Below are positions 47,270-57,338 of a DNA stretch of 64,000 nucleotides, one piece after another (position 1 is the first letter of the stretch; the number at the start of each line of letters is the position of its first letter). The notes below the pieces were generated by a model, which saw nothing but the letters and a program-made list of their open reading frames with translations, did not search any database and was not told the origin of the DNA. The position numbers were made by a program, and so were the translations under genes. Source of the stretch: Thermococcus sp. P6 (GTDB lineage Archaea; Methanobacteriota_B; Thermococci; Thermococcales; Thermococcaceae); the NCBI RefSeq assembly GCF_002214525.1, contig NZ_CP015104.1, positions 1,178,001 to 1,242,000 of the forward strand. The letters run 5' to 3'.

Positions 47270-48472
47270 ATGGCCTTCCTGAAGGTGGTCCCTCTGGAAA
47301 AAGCTCTCAACGTGGTGGATTCCCTTCCCCTGAAACCGGAGATCGAAAGCGTTCCCCTGAGCGAGGCCCTTGGAAGGGTACTGGCCCGCGATCTGGTGTC
47401 CCCGATAGACGTTCCCCCCTTTGACAGGGCGACCGTGGACGGCTACGCCGTAAGGGCGGAGGATACGTTCATGGCGAGCGAGACCGAGCCCGTCAGGTTG
47501 AGGGTCGTTGGGGAAGTCAACGCGGGGGATGAGCCTTCTCTGGAGCTCAAACCCGGCGAGAGCGTTTACATCTCCACTGGAGCACCCCTGCCCGGGGGTG
47601 CCGATGCGGTGGTGCAGTTCGAAGAAGTAGACAGGGACGGCGATGAAGTCGTCATCTACAGGCCAGCCTATCCGGACCTCAACGTCATGAAGGCTGGGGC
47701 GGACATTCCCAAGGGTAAGCTCCTTCTGAAACGCGGGACGAGGCTCACCTTCAAGGATACCTCACTTCTATCTGCCGTGGGAATGGCCGAGGTTCCCGTG
47801 TTCAGAAAACCGAAGGTGGCCGTGATAGGCACCGGAAACGAGGTGATCCTCCCCGGCGAGGAACTGAAGCCGGGAAAGATATACGACATAGACGGAAGGG
47901 CCGTGACCGATGCCGTGAGGGAACTCGGCGGGGAAGCGGTTTTCATCGGAATAGCAAAGGACGAGCGGGATAGCCTGAGGTCCATGATAGAGAGGGCCGT
48001 CGAGTGCTGCGATATGGTCATCCTGAGCGGAGGTGCGAGCGGAGGAATAAGGGACCTGACCGCTTCCCTGATCGAGGAGCTCGGCGAGGTGATGGTCCAC
48101 GGCATAGCCATTCAGCCGGGCAAACCCACGATAATAGGCCTCGTAAAGGGAAAGCCCGTCTTCGGTCTCCCCGGCTACCCGACCAGCTGTCTCACGAACT
48201 TCACCCTTCTTGTAGCGCCCCTTCTCAGGAGGCTCCTCGGAAGAGAGGATGAGGTCAGGAAGGTGAAGAAAAAGCTTGCCCACAAGGTCTTTTCGGTGAA
48301 GGGCAGGCGTCAGTTCCTTCCCGTCAGGATAGAGGGTGAGAAGGCCGTTCCGATCCTCAAGGGGAGCGGGGCGGTGACGAGTTTCGTGGACGCGGACGGC
48401 TTCATTGAAGTTCCGGAGAACGTTGAGATACTCGAGGCGGGTGAAACCGTTGAGGTGACCTTCTTCGGGTGA
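47270..48472 (+). CDS. moeA: Molybdopterin molybdenumtransferase MoeA
   Basis: 400 residues. PPFDRATVDGYAVRAEDT, STGAPLPGGADAVVQFEEV, GTGNEV, ILSGGASGG and FGLPGYPTSC are MoeA signatures in order. It inserts molybdate or tungstate into the pterin. TATA-like CATTTATAG lies near 47231, and GGTGGTGGA precedes the ATG. Confidence 0.96.
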   Translation: MAFLKVVPLEKALNVVDSLPLKPEIESVPLSEALGRVLARDLVSPIDVPPFDRATVDGYAVRAEDTFMASETEPVRLRVVGEVNAGDEPSLELKPGESVYISTGAPLPGGADAVVQFEEVDRDGDEVVIYRPAYPDLNVMKAGADIPKGKLLLKRGTRLTFKDTSLLSAVGMAEVPVFRKPKVAVIGTGNEVILPGEELKPGKIYDIDGRAVTDAVRELGGEAVFIGIAKDERDSLRSMIERAVECCDMVILSGGASGGIRDLTASLIEELGEVMVHGIAIQPGKPTIIGLVKGKPVFGLPGYPTSCLTNFTLLVAPLLRRLLGREDEVRKVKKKLAHKVFSVKGRRQFLPVRIEGEKAVPILKGSGAVTSFVDADGFIEVPENVEILEAGETVEVTFFG

Positions 48473-48520
48473 GCCTCCCAAACCTTTTTTAAACTTCCGT
48501 AAATTCCTTTTCGGGTGTTG

Positions 48521-49891
48521 ATGGTGCTGGATATAAGGCTCATCCGTGAAAATCCGGACGTTGTAAAGGCCGACCTCCTGAAGCGCGGGGAAATCGAGAA
48601 GCTCAAGTGGATAGACGAGATCCGGGAGCTCGACAGGAAGTGGCGTGAGAACCTCAGGAAGATCAACCAGCTCAGGAAGGAGCGCAACAGGCTGGCGGTG
48701 GAGATAGGGAAGCGAAAGAAGTCAGGGGAGCCGGCGGATGACCTCCTCAGGAGGAGCGCCGAGATCGTTGATAGCATACGGGAACTCGAGAGGGAAGTGG
48801 AGGAGCTGAGGGCGAGGATAGACTACTACCTGTGGCGCCTGCCGAACCTGACCCATGAGAGCGTTCCCGTTGGCAGGGACGATACCGAGAACGTTCCCGT
48901 AAGGTTCTGGGGTAAGGCAAGGGTCTGGGAGGGCTTCCTCGAGAGCTTTAGGGAGCAGAGCCTTGGGAGGATGGAGTACGAGGTGTTGAACTGGAGGCCG
49001 AGGCTCCACGTTGACATGCTTGAGATCCTCAGGGGGGCCGATCTCGAGAGGGCCGCCAAGGTGAGCGGTTCACGCTTCTACTACCTCATGAACGAGCTGG
49101 TCATCCTCGATCTGGCCCTGATTCGCTTCGCTCTGGACAAACTCATCGAGAAGGGCTTCACCCCCGTAACGCCGCCTTACATGGTGCGCAGGTTCGTTGA
49201 GGAAGGCGTCACGAGCTTCGAGGACTTTGAGGACGTTATCTATAAGGTCGAGGGTGAAGACCTCTACCTCATCCCGACGGCCGAGCACCCCCTCGCGGGA
49301 ATGCACGCCAACGAGATACTGGATGGAAACGAACTGCCCCTGCTCTACGCCGGAGTAAGCCCGTGCTTCAGAAAGGAGGCCGGAACCGCTGGAAAGGACA
49401 CGAAGGGGATCTTCCGCGTTCACCAGTTCCACAAGGTCGAACAGTTCGTTTACGCCAGACCGGAGGAGAGCTGGGAATGGCACGAGAAGATCATAGCCAA
49501 CGCCGAGGAGATATTCCGGGAGCTTGAGATCCCCTACAGGGTCGTCAACATCTGCACCGGAGATCTCGGCTACGTTGCGGCCAAAAAGTACGATATAGAG
49601 GCGTGGATGGCCGGTCAGGGCAGGTTCAGGGAGGTTGTCTCCGCGAGCAACTGCACGGAGTGGCAGGCGAGACGTTTAAACATCCGTTACCGCGATAGAA
49701 CAGACGAGAAGCCCCGGTTCGTCCACACGCTCAACTCGACGGCCATAGCGACTTCAAGGGCCATCGTGGCCATACTCGAGAACTTCCAGACGGAGGAGGG
49801 CATCGTAAAGCTCCCGAAGGCCCTGTGGAAGTACACGGGCTTCAGGGAGATCCTGCCCGCCGGCATGAAGGAGCGCTGCTGCGGGGAGTGA
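48521..49891 (+). CDS. serS: Seryl-tRNA synthetase
   Basis: 456 residues from the ATG at 48521. The N-terminal coiled-coil arm covers about 30-105. Class II motifs follow: motif 2 in CFRKEAGTAGKDTKGIFRVH and motif 3 in NSTAIATSRAIVAILENFQ. It is the common type of SerRS, not the rare methanogen type. Confidence 0.96.
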   Translation: MVLDIRLIRENPDVVKADLLKRGEIEKLKWIDEIRELDRKWRENLRKINQLRKERNRLAVEIGKRKKSGEPADDLLRRSAEIVDSIRELEREVEELRARIDYYLWRLPNLTHESVPVGRDDTENVPVRFWGKARVWEGFLESFREQSLGRMEYEVLNWRPRLHVDMLEILRGADLERAAKVSGSRFYYLMNELVILDLALIRFALDKLIEKGFTPVTPPYMVRRFVEEGVTSFEDFEDVIYKVEGEDLYLIPTAEHPLAGMHANEILDGNELPLLYAGVSPCFRKEAGTAGKDTKGIFRVHQFHKVEQFVYARPEESWEWHEKIIANAEEIFRELEIPYRVVNICTGDLGYVAAKKYDIEAWMAGQGRFREVVSASNCTEWQARRLNIRYRDRTDEKPRFVHTLNSTAIATSRAIVAILENFQTEEGIVKLPKALWKYTGFREILPAGMKERCCGE

Positions 49892-49892
49892 G

Positions 49893-50603
49893 CTACTCTC
49901 CCCTCTCCCTGATCTTTCTCCTTACGTTGGGGTCTCTGTCGGCTATGAGCTTAAGGGCTTCCTCGAACCCCATCCAGTCCGGGACTTCCTCGTTGATGTA
50001 GATGCCGGTTCTCCCGATGCTGTCCCTCCTCCTCAGGATGTGAACGCGCTCCGTGACGATGTCCACGCTCACCCCCAGCGTCCTCGCCACCTCGCTCTCC
50101 CGTCCGACGACCTCCCTCTCGACGTGCCCCCTTTCCGTCGGGATTATGAGGATCAGCCTCTTGTTGACACCCGGGGCCCGTTTGCCGGCCTTTAGGCCCT
50201 CGAGGTCTATCGACCCGCCCCACCTGTAGAACTCCAGTTCCCTGTCGGTCGGATCTATCAGGGGAAAGGTTACGGTGGTTTCCCCGTCCACCTCTATCAC
50301 TCCCTTGATGAGATGCCACGGCGTCGCCATGACTATCCTCCTCCTTCCCACGAGCCCCTCCAGCGCGAGCTCGATCAGGTATCCCGGCGTCCGGTAGGGT
50401 ATGAAGATGTCTATGTCACTGTCCCTCCTCACATCGCCCCTCGCGACGCTGCCGTAGATCTGGGGATCGAAGTCGCGCAGTCTCTCCATTATCCTCCGAG
50501 CCTTCTCCCGTTTTTCCCTCAAATAACGCCATCTCTCCGGCGAATAAATGACCTCCCTCTCGTCCCAGATGTTCACGACCTTTTCCCTCGGCATCCTGCT
50601 CAT
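49893..50603 (-). CDS. Archaeal nucleotidyltransferase-domain protein
   Basis: 236 residues from ATG 50603; another ATG at 50594 is possible. The minimal nucleotidyltransferase motif is GSVARGDVRRDSDIDIFIPY (about 50-70). A C-terminal HTH-like part (VARTLGVSVDIVTERVHILR) follows. The substrate is not known. It is convergent with serS with a 1-base gap. Confidence 0.85.
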   Translation of the reverse strand: MSRMPREKVVNIWDEREVIYSPERWRYLREKREKARRIMERLRDFDPQIYGSVARGDVRRDSDIDIFIPYRTPGYLIELALEGLVGRRRIVMATPWHLIKGVIEVDGETTVTFPLIDPTDRELEFYRWGGSIDLEGLKAGKRAPGVNKRLILIIPTERGHVEREVVGRESEVARTLGVSVDIVTERVHILRRRDSIGRTGIYINEEVPDWMGFEEALKLIADRDPNVRRKIRERGE

Positions 50604-50675
50604 CTCCACCGGAACGTTTAAAGGCTTACCGATAGCGTTTTATACCGTCCCGACCAGTCGCTGGTGGTGAGAAAA

Positions 50676-51098
50676 ATGCCGGTAGTTGGATTCAACCTGA
50701 CGAAGATAAAGCTCGAGAAGGTTACCCTGAACGTTCCCTCAGGCAGGATAGAGGTAAAGCTTTCCCCGCAGGTGAAGGAGATGCGCCTCGGGGAGATACG
50801 CACGCCCACGGGGAAGACGAACGGGGTGGAGATGATATTCCGATATGAGATCGACTATAACCCAAAGATCGCCGGGGGTGCGATCGAGGGGGTTCTCCTG
50901 TACCTTCCTCCGCGGAAGGAGATGGTGGACGAGATCCTCGACCTCTGGGAGAAGGAGAAGAAGATGGACTCATCGACCTTCGCTGAGGTCGTCAACTTCA
51001 TAACCAAGGAGGTCTCCCCGGTACTCATGATAATGGCCAAGGAGATGCGCCTGCCCTACCACGTGCCGATTCCAAGGGTGGAAGTCAGGGAACAGTAA
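50676..51098 (+). CDS. Conserved-type protein, 140 residues, unknown function
   Basis: ATG at 50676 after GGTGGTGAGAAAA. The N-terminal two thirds are beta-rich (VGFNLTKIKLEKVTLNV, GVEMIFRYEIDYNPKIAG, IEGVLLYLP), and helices follow (KEMVDEILDLWEKEKK, FITKEVSPVLMIMAKEMRLP). The pattern is reminiscent of SecB-like or DUF-type beta folds but I do not assign a function. Confidence 0.72.
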   Translation: MPVVGFNLTKIKLEKVTLNVPSGRIEVKLSPQVKEMRLGEIRTPTGKTNGVEMIFRYEIDYNPKIAGGAIEGVLLYLPPRKEMVDEILDLWEKEKKMDSSTFAEVVNFITKEVSPVLMIMAKEMRLPYHVPIPRVEVREQ

Positions 51099-51111
51099 GC
51101 TTTCCCTTATT

Positions 51112-52290
51112 CTATTCGTATATCCCCTCGGCCCTGTGGATCATCCTCAGGACCTCTCCAAGGCCCTCCCTGAGCATGACCTTTTCCGCCAGCTCGAATG
51201 CCTTCGTGTGGGTCCCCCTGTTGAGGTGGTACTCGAGGGTCGCTATGTCCCCGAGGAGTTCCTCCGAGCCCTCCGTGGCGGCGTGGTGCTTGAGAACCGC
51301 AAGGCGAACCCGAACGCGGAACTTAAGATCGCTCTCTGTTTCCAGGACGCTTCTGTAGGTTTCTATGGCCTCCTTCAGTTTTCCGATGCCTATTAGTGAT
51401 TCCGTTAGCTCCATGAGCTTCTCCGCCGCTTTCTCGTTATCGCTCTTGGCCAAGTAGGAGCTCACGACCTGATGGAGTATCCTCGCGTTGTTTATGCCAA
51501 TCAGCTTGGCCCTGTTGGGGTTTTTGGCCAGCAGGTAGGCGTACTGGGCCTTCAACAGGTTCGTGGTGGTGCCGTCCAGATCCCCGTTGGAGTAGGACAG
51601 CTTGCTGGCCTTTTCAAAGTTCTTGGCCGCGGTGTCCATCATCTCCATGAAGTGTATGTCGTAGCCGAATATCGAAAGGATATATCCCGCGAGCCTGTAA
51701 AAGGCCTCGGCGGCCCCTTCAACGTCCCCGTTCTCCAGTCTCGACTCGGCGAGCTGTCCGTAAAGGCTTATGAGCTTCTCGTTTAATCTTTTATAGGATT
51801 CCCCGTCGTCCATCAGCGAATAGTAACGGTGAGCGGACTCGTAGGTCCTTATGGCCATTGTAACGTCATCTCTGTCCTCGTAGGTGTTTCCAAGGTCTTC
51901 GTAGATCTTGGCGAATTCACCGGCGTACTTCATGAGGTTTTTCCGGTCGTTGAGGGTGGCGAATGCCTCGAGAACGTTCGAGCAGTACTCATCGAGGACG
52001 TCAACGTCAACCTCGGGCTTTGAAACCTCGGCATCTATGAGGTCTATGTAGAGGTAGGCGCTCTTCAGAATCGGTGGACGGGCCTTTCCAAGGTCCCCCG
52101 TCTTTTCAAGAACGAGGTATCCGAGGTACCTGTAGAGCCTCGCGGCTTCCTTTATTTTACCTCCCCTCTCGTAACCCCTCGCGGCACGAAGGGTTAACTT
52201 AAGTCCCTCCTTAAGCTTCCCCTCGTTGATCCTTTTGACGGCGAGTTCTTCGAGCTCTTCCGGTTCCATAAGTTCAAAGTCAACGGACAA
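51112..52290 (-). CDS. TPR-like helical repeat protein
   Basis: About 392 residues, almost fully helical, with repeated helix-turn-helix units (EGLKLTLRAARGYERGGK, AAEAFYRLAGYILSIFG, KEAIETYRSVLETESD). I chose TTG at 52290 because it follows GGGGTGAGCGG; a GTG three codons earlier is part of that site. Such proteins act as scaffolds or regulators. No partner is evident. Confidence 0.78.
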   Translation of the reverse strand: MSVDFELMEPEELEELAVKRINEGKLKEGLKLTLRAARGYERGGKIKEAARLYRYLGYLVLEKTGDLGKARPPILKSAYLYIDLIDAEVSKPEVDVDVLDEYCSNVLEAFATLNDRKNLMKYAGEFAKIYEDLGNTYEDRDDVTMAIRTYESAHRYYSLMDDGESYKRLNEKLISLYGQLAESRLENGDVEGAAEAFYRLAGYILSIFGYDIHFMEMMDTAAKNFEKASKLSYSNGDLDGTTTNLLKAQYAYLLAKNPNRAKLIGINNARILHQVVSSYLAKSDNEKAAEKLMELTESLIGIGKLKEAIETYRSVLETESDLKFRVRVRLAVLKHHAATEGSEELLGDIATLEYHLNRGTHTKAFELAEKVMLREGLGEVLRMIHRAEGIYE

Positions 52291-52360
52291 ACCGCTCACC
52301 CCTCATGATTTCACACCCTCCGCCCGTGGGGAGTTGGGATCAAAGATATTTAAGTGTTGT

Positions 52361-53368
52361 CTAAACCCTGATGATCCTTCCACCCGCGGCTTTCCTGAGT
52401 CTGTTCATCACCGCCACGCCGAGGCCCTTCTCCTCAACTCCCTCGGCGATTATAACGTCCACGCCGAGTTTATCCAGTTCCCTGAGCCCTCTGAACAGGT
52501 TCCTTGCAACCTCCTCGGTGGTTCTGCCGGGGTTGAAGAACCCATCGGCATCGTATCTATACCTCGCCATGACCCCGACCTTCAGCCCTCTGGAACGGTA
52601 CTCCTCGATGAGCTCCCTTATCTTCTCCCTGACCCTCTCGCCTTTGCCCTCTACAACCACAACCCGGGCGTTGGGGGAGTAGTGGCGGTACTTCATCCCC
52701 GGGGAACGGGCCACTCCCTTGGCCTTTACCTGAACCTCGAGTTTTCCCAGAACCCGTTCTATCTCCTCTATCGGCAGACCACCGGGCCTGAGCACCGTGG
52801 GTTCCTCCGAGCTGAGATCGATGACGGTTGACTCAACTCCGATGGGGGTCTCTCCGCCGTCTATTATGCACTCTATCCTCCCGTAAAAGTCATCCGCAAC
52901 GTGTTCCGCCAGCGTCGGGCTCGGCCTCCCGCTCACGTTCGCCGAGGGGGCCGCCAGGGGGGTGCTTGCCTTTATCAGGGCGAGGGCTATTGGATGGGCG
53001 GGCATCCTCACGGCGACGGTGTCGAGGCCGCCCGTGGTAACTCTGGGGACCTCGTCCCTTGCAGGTAGAACGAGGGTCAGGGGCCCGGGCCAGAACCTGC
53101 GGGCGAGGAGCTTCGCCTCCGGTGGTATATCGCGGGCGACCTTCTTGAGGTCATCAAAGCTCGCCACGTGGACTATCAGCGGATTGTCCGGAGGCCTGCC
53201 CTTTACCTCGAAGATCCTCCTTACGGCATCCTCCCTCAGGGCATCGGCACCGAGACCGTAAACCGTTTCGGTTGGAAAGGCGACGAGCTTCCCCTCCAGT
53301 ATGAACCTCGCGGCTATCCTTATCTTCCCCTCATCCGGGCCATCTCGCATGTTGATTACGACCGTCAT
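52361..53368 (-). CDS. sua5: Threonylcarbamoyl-AMP synthase Sua5
   Basis: 335 residues from ATG 53368 after GGTGGGGAGA. The YrdC domain covers about 1-200 (VAFPTETVYGLGADAL, KGRPPDNPL, PGPLTLVLPA, APSANVSGRPSPT). The C-terminal Sua5 domain begins near SPGMKYRHYSPNARVV. It makes the activated intermediate for t6A37 in tRNAs. Confidence 0.95.
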   Translation of the reverse strand: MTVVINMRDGPDEGKIRIAARFILEGKLVAFPTETVYGLGADALREDAVRRIFEVKGRPPDNPLIVHVASFDDLKKVARDIPPEAKLLARRFWPGPLTLVLPARDEVPRVTTGGLDTVAVRMPAHPIALALIKASTPLAAPSANVSGRPSPTLAEHVADDFYGRIECIIDGGETPIGVESTVIDLSSEEPTVLRPGGLPIEEIERVLGKLEVQVKAKGVARSPGMKYRHYSPNARVVVVEGKGERVREKIRELIEEYRSRGLKVGVMARYRYDADGFFNPGRTTEEVARNLFRGLRELDKLGVDVIIAEGVEEKGLGVAVMNRLRKAAGGRIIRV

Positions 53369-53408
53369 TCTCCCCACCGGAATAGGAGGCTAAAACGCCG
53401 TTAAAAAA

Positions 53409-54437
53409 CTATCCCAGAACCGAGGAGTAAACCTCTTCCACCGCCCTCGCCGTGTTCTTCCATGAATAGGCCGAGGCTATCCTCTCGCCGAGCCTACCAG
53501 CCTTTGCGTTCCTCTTTGGTTCGAGGAGCTCCTCAACGGCCCGCAGGAGATCTTCGAAGTTCTCAAAGGTTAACCCGTTCTTGTTCTCCCTTATCAGCTC
53601 GGGTATGGCACTTACGCGCCTCCCTATTACCGGAACCCCAAGGGAGTTCGCTTCCAGGATGACCATGCCGAAGCCTTCCCTCTTTGACGGCAGAATCAGG
53701 AGCCTGCTCCGGGAGAGTATAGCCCCAACGTCGTGCCTGTAGCCGGTGAACTCAACGTTGGCCGGCGCCATCGACCGCAGTCGGTCCATCAGCGGGCCCT
53801 CCCCAACGACGAGGAACCTGTTTCCGGGAAAATGACGCGCCAGCTCCACGAAGGTTTCCGGGCTCTTGTATTCCCTGAGCGCCCCGATGTAGGTGATGTA
53901 CTCCCTCCTCGAGTTCCCGCCCTCGAGTGGCCTGAGGCCGTTGGGTATTACCCTGACCGACCGTGCTCCCAGTGAGAGGGCCCTCTTCGCCAGCCAGTGG
54001 CTGACGGCTATAACCCCGTCCGCCTCGAGAAGGCTCTTCTTCACGTAGAACCTGCCCAGTGCCAGTTCCGCCGTGTGTTCCAGATCGCTGCCGTGGGCGG
54101 TTACAACGAGTGGCAGACCGGTTTTCTCCTTGGCAAGAACCCCGGCAAAGCTCGTCGTCCCAACGAAGTGGGCGTGGATCAGGTCGAAGTTAATCCTCTC
54201 GTGGAGTTTCACAGCCTTCCGGGATCCAAGAAAGGCGAAGCCCGTCCCCCTCAGGCCGTAAACGGGGGGAACACGGACCGGGTGCACGAGGTCCCTCTCG
54301 AATTCCCTCGGCCTTACCGGCCCGTAGGTTAGAACGTGAACCTCATGCCTCTTCCTCAGCTCCCCAACGAGGCCGTCGAGATGGTTCGCAATCCCACCGC
54401 CGTGTGGCGGATAGTGTCCTATCATTAGAATCCTCAT
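53409..54437 (-). CDS. Glycosyltransferase, family 4 type
   Basis: 342 residues. The N-terminal Rossmann half (ILMIGHYPPHGGGIANHLDG, DLIHAHFVGTTSFAG, LVVTAHGSD) and the C-terminal half with the nucleotide-sugar motif PSKREGFGMVILEANSLGVPV define GT-B fold family 4. It could build surface glycans or glycolipids. It is next to a secreted protein gene on the same strand. Confidence 0.92.
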   Translation of the reverse strand: MRILMIGHYPPHGGGIANHLDGLVGELRKRHEVHVLTYGPVRPREFERDLVHPVRVPPVYGLRGTGFAFLGSRKAVKLHERINFDLIHAHFVGTTSFAGVLAKEKTGLPLVVTAHGSDLEHTAELALGRFYVKKSLLEADGVIAVSHWLAKRALSLGARSVRVIPNGLRPLEGGNSRREYITYIGALREYKSPETFVELARHFPGNRFLVVGEGPLMDRLRSMAPANVEFTGYRHDVGAILSRSRLLILPSKREGFGMVILEANSLGVPVIGRRVSAIPELIRENKNGLTFENFEDLLRAVEELLEPKRNAKAGRLGERIASAYSWKNTARAVEEVYSSVLG

Positions 54438-54474
54438 TTCAACCGGGGGAAATTGGAGGGGGATCTAAAAAGGC

Positions 54475-55656
54475 TTATGGTCCCGGGGTCGGTCTTCCCC
54501 CTCTGCCGTGCTTTCCTCCCCTCGTTAGCTCCGCCATCTCCCTCCTTATCTCGGGCATTATGTCGTTGATGAGAACCGAGTAATCTCCCCTCTCCAGTGC
54601 CGCTCTGGCCCTGCTGAGGAGGTACTCCAGCCCGCTCACGTCGTAGCCCTTTTCCTTTAAAACGGCCACCATGGCCTCCAGACGGTTTATCTTAAGCTCC
54701 AGAAGTGCCTTCAGGGATCCCTGATGGACGGTCTTCATCTCGCTGTAGGCCCTTGATACGACGAAGTCCGCACTGGAACCGGCCATCAGGGCCAGTTCGT
54801 AGGCTCTGAGGTAATCTCCGGACCGGTAGGCATCCCATGCCTCCTCAAGGCTCTCCCTTGCCCTCTCGAGCCTTACCCTCGCGCCCGGGATCTGAAGTCC
54901 GTCAAGGAGTCTCTCGGCCCTGTCCGTTCTGTTCTGAACCTCGATCAGGAGGGAGTAAACCTCCTCCCCGGCGGGGGAGACGGAGACGTTCTCCTCGCGG
55001 GCCTGGAGGTGGGCTCTGATCCAGAGGGACAGTTCCTTCCCCTTCGGGGAGAAGGCTGATCTTCCCCCGAAACTGCTCTGGAAGTACTTAACCTCGCTCA
55101 CGCTTTTCAGCCTCTCGAGTGCCGCTACCGTCACGTTCTCCTTTTTCCGGTCTGTGAGGACGATTATGGGCTTTCCAGAGGTTTTCAGGGCCCTGCGGTA
55201 GGCCCTTATCGCGAGGACGTCACGTCCGTTTACCACTACGGCCGTTCTTATCTCCCCGGACACCTCCGGGAACTTCTCCACGAGGGCTTTTATGACCTCA
55301 AGATTCGTCTCGTATCTCGTCTCACCGTACCAGCGCTCGTAGGGTATCTCGAAGTCCTCCAGATCCCTTGCGTATTCTTCGGGAACCGCGACGGGCCCGC
55401 CGATTATTATGACCTCGTCGGGAGCGTGGGCGATGATCCTTGCAGTGGCGTTCGGATCGTAACTTCCCCACGGGCTCACGATGACGGTCGCCCCGAGGAG
55501 GTCCGCTATGCTGTAGGCTAAGGTTTCGTCGGCCTCGTTGTCGCTAACGAGGATCGTTAGACGTTCGCTGGCTGCTTGCCCATGGGGAATGATGAAGGCG
55601 AACATGAGGCAGATTACGATGGCAAGGCCCTTCTTCCATACCACTCTTCTCACCAT
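54475..55656 (-). CDS. Secreted CWB2-type cell-wall-binding repeat protein
   Basis: 393 residues. A signal peptide (GLAIVICLMFAFIIPHGQA) spans about 10-28. A CWB2-like region, roughly 33-200, shows VIIIGGPVAVPEEYARDLED, WYGETRYETNLEVIKAL and TAVVVNGRDVLAIRAY. The rest is helical, with coiled-coil character, ending in a Gly/Arg/Pro tail. It is probably attached at the cell surface. The start codon is uncertain by a few codons. Confidence 0.82.
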   Translation of the reverse strand: MVRRVVWKKGLAIVICLMFAFIIPHGQAASERLTILVSDNEADETLAYSIADLLGATVIVSPWGSYDPNATARIIAHAPDEVIIIGGPVAVPEEYARDLEDFEIPYERWYGETRYETNLEVIKALVEKFPEVSGEIRTAVVVNGRDVLAIRAYRRALKTSGKPIIVLTDRKKENVTVAALERLKSVSEVKYFQSSFGGRSAFSPKGKELSLWIRAHLQAREENVSVSPAGEEVYSLLIEVQNRTDRAERLLDGLQIPGARVRLERARESLEEAWDAYRSGDYLRAYELALMAGSSADFVVSRAYSEMKTVHQGSLKALLELKINRLEAMVAVLKEKGYDVSGLEYLLSRARAALERGDYSVLINDIMPEIRREMAELTRGGKHGRGGRPTPGP

Positions 55657-55773
55657 TTCTACCTTGAAGAGGCCTTATTTAAGCGTTTTTCACGCAATCG
55701 TTTGCCTCCTTTTGGTCCGGGGGGAGGGGAAGGCCTCCTCCGTCCGTAAATATTAACGGACGTTCAAAACCGT

Positions 55774-57213
55774 TTACCCGCGTTTAAAAACCTCGTTGAA
55801 TACTTTCATGGCGTACTCGCCCGGCTTGAGTCCCTCGCTCTTCGCCAGCTTTCCGAGGAGTTTTTGGGAATGACTTCCGTACTGGGCGGCCTTCTTCTCG
55901 CGCTCCGCTATCTCCTTCGGCAGGCCGAGTTCAAGGGCCACCTTCCTCAGAATGGCCTTTCTGGTGCCCCTCTGGATCTTTAAGTCCGCCGGGATTCCGA
56001 GGGCGACTGAAACCACCGAGGGGTCGAGGAAGGGCACCCTGCCCTCGACGGAATTGAGCATGGCTATCTTGTCGTCCCTCGCGAGGTTCCTTTCGCCGAG
56101 CTCGAGCAGGTCCCTCTCCATCAACCCGGGGTTTTCAACGTACTTTGCGTAGCCCCCGAAGAGCTCGTCCGCTCCCTGACCCGTCAGGAGAACCTTACAT
56201 CCTTCCTCCCCCGCGAGACGGGTGGCAAAATAGATCGGGATACCTATGGAAAGGTTGACGGGATCGGGCTCCTCTATGGCGAACGTAACCTTCCTTACCG
56301 CATCGCGAACGTCTTCAATGTCAAAAACGCGCTCCCTCAGGGGTATTCCGAGAAGTTCGCTGGCCTTTCTTGCCCATTCCAGATCGGGACTTCCCTCCGC
56401 CCCCGCGGTGTACAGCACAACTTCGGAGTGGCGGGAGGCCAGCAGGGCCACGATGGAGCTGTCCAGACCCCCCGAGAAAAGGACACCCGTTTTTTTACCC
56501 ACCCTGACCCTGACCGAGTGGTTCAAAAGGTTCTTAAGGGCCTTCTCAGCCGACTCCGGCTTCAGGTTTGCCCTCAGCTCCGTGATGGTGAGGAGCCTTT
56601 TCTTCAGGACCCTCCCTTCGGCCAGTACAACCATCTCGCCGGGTTGCACGGGGATGGCCTCCTCACCTATGGCCCAGAGAACTTTCTTTTCCGATGCAAA
56701 GAATCCCCGTGGCGAGTAGTAGAGCGGTCTCACTCCCACGGGATCCCTGAAGAGGTAAATCCTTCTCCCATCGCTGAAGGCCACGGCGTAGTCCCCTTCG
56801 AGGCTTCTCATCGCCTTCCCAACGGCCTCCCACATATCGAGCCCTTTGTCGAGAAGGTGCTCCAGAAGTCGCAGGATGACCTCGCTGTCAACGTCGGTCT
56901 CGAATTCCACGCCCCTGTCAGAAAGGTAGCTTCTGAGGTGGTAATGGTTGTATATCTCCCCGTTGTGAACCATAACGAGATCGTTGAAGAAGGGCTGGCT
57001 GTAGTTCTTGGAACCGGTCATCGCCAGCCGGGTCTGGAGCAGACCGATTCTGCCGTCGGGGATCTCGTAAACCCGCGAGAAGTCGTCGGATTTTAGGGTT
57101 CCCTCATCCGTCCACACGCCGAAGGAGTCCTTTCCCCGGTGTTTGCCCCTCAGTATCATCGTGATGAACCTTTCCCTCAGGTTCTCACCCATACCCCCGG
57201 CTATAAGGCACAT
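55774..57213 (-). CDS. asnB: Asparagine synthetase, glutamine-hydrolysing
   Basis: 479 residues. The start at 57213 gives Met-Cys, so that Cys2 becomes the N-terminal nucleophile of the glutaminase domain; GGTGGGAG lies just before it. MVHNGEIYNHYHLR is in the glutaminase half. The synthetase half has the PP-loop VLFSGGLDSSIVAL and VLLTGQGADELFGGY. It converts aspartate, glutamine and ATP to asparagine. Confidence 0.94.
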   Translation of the reverse strand: MCLIAGGMGENLRERFITMILRGKHRGKDSFGVWTDEGTLKSDDFSRVYEIPDGRIGLLQTRLAMTGSKNYSQPFFNDLVMVHNGEIYNHYHLRSYLSDRGVEFETDVDSEVILRLLEHLLDKGLDMWEAVGKAMRSLEGDYAVAFSDGRRIYLFRDPVGVRPLYYSPRGFFASEKKVLWAIGEEAIPVQPGEMVVLAEGRVLKKRLLTITELRANLKPESAEKALKNLLNHSVRVRVGKKTGVLFSGGLDSSIVALLASRHSEVVLYTAGAEGSPDLEWARKASELLGIPLRERVFDIEDVRDAVRKVTFAIEEPDPVNLSIGIPIYFATRLAGEEGCKVLLTGQGADELFGGYAKYVENPGLMERDLLELGERNLARDDKIAMLNSVEGRVPFLDPSVVSVALGIPADLKIQRGTRKAILRKVALELGLPKEIAEREKKAAQYGSHSQKLLGKLAKSEGLKPGEYAMKVFNEVFKRG

Positions 57214-57338
57214 GCTCCCACCGTGGCTGATTGACCGGGTTCCGTCAAAAGGCTTCCCCATTATCCACTGAAAACGTTTTCACAGCTCCTCCACGGATAT
57301 TGAAAAACCGCCCTGAAAATGCCCGGAAAAGTGAACCG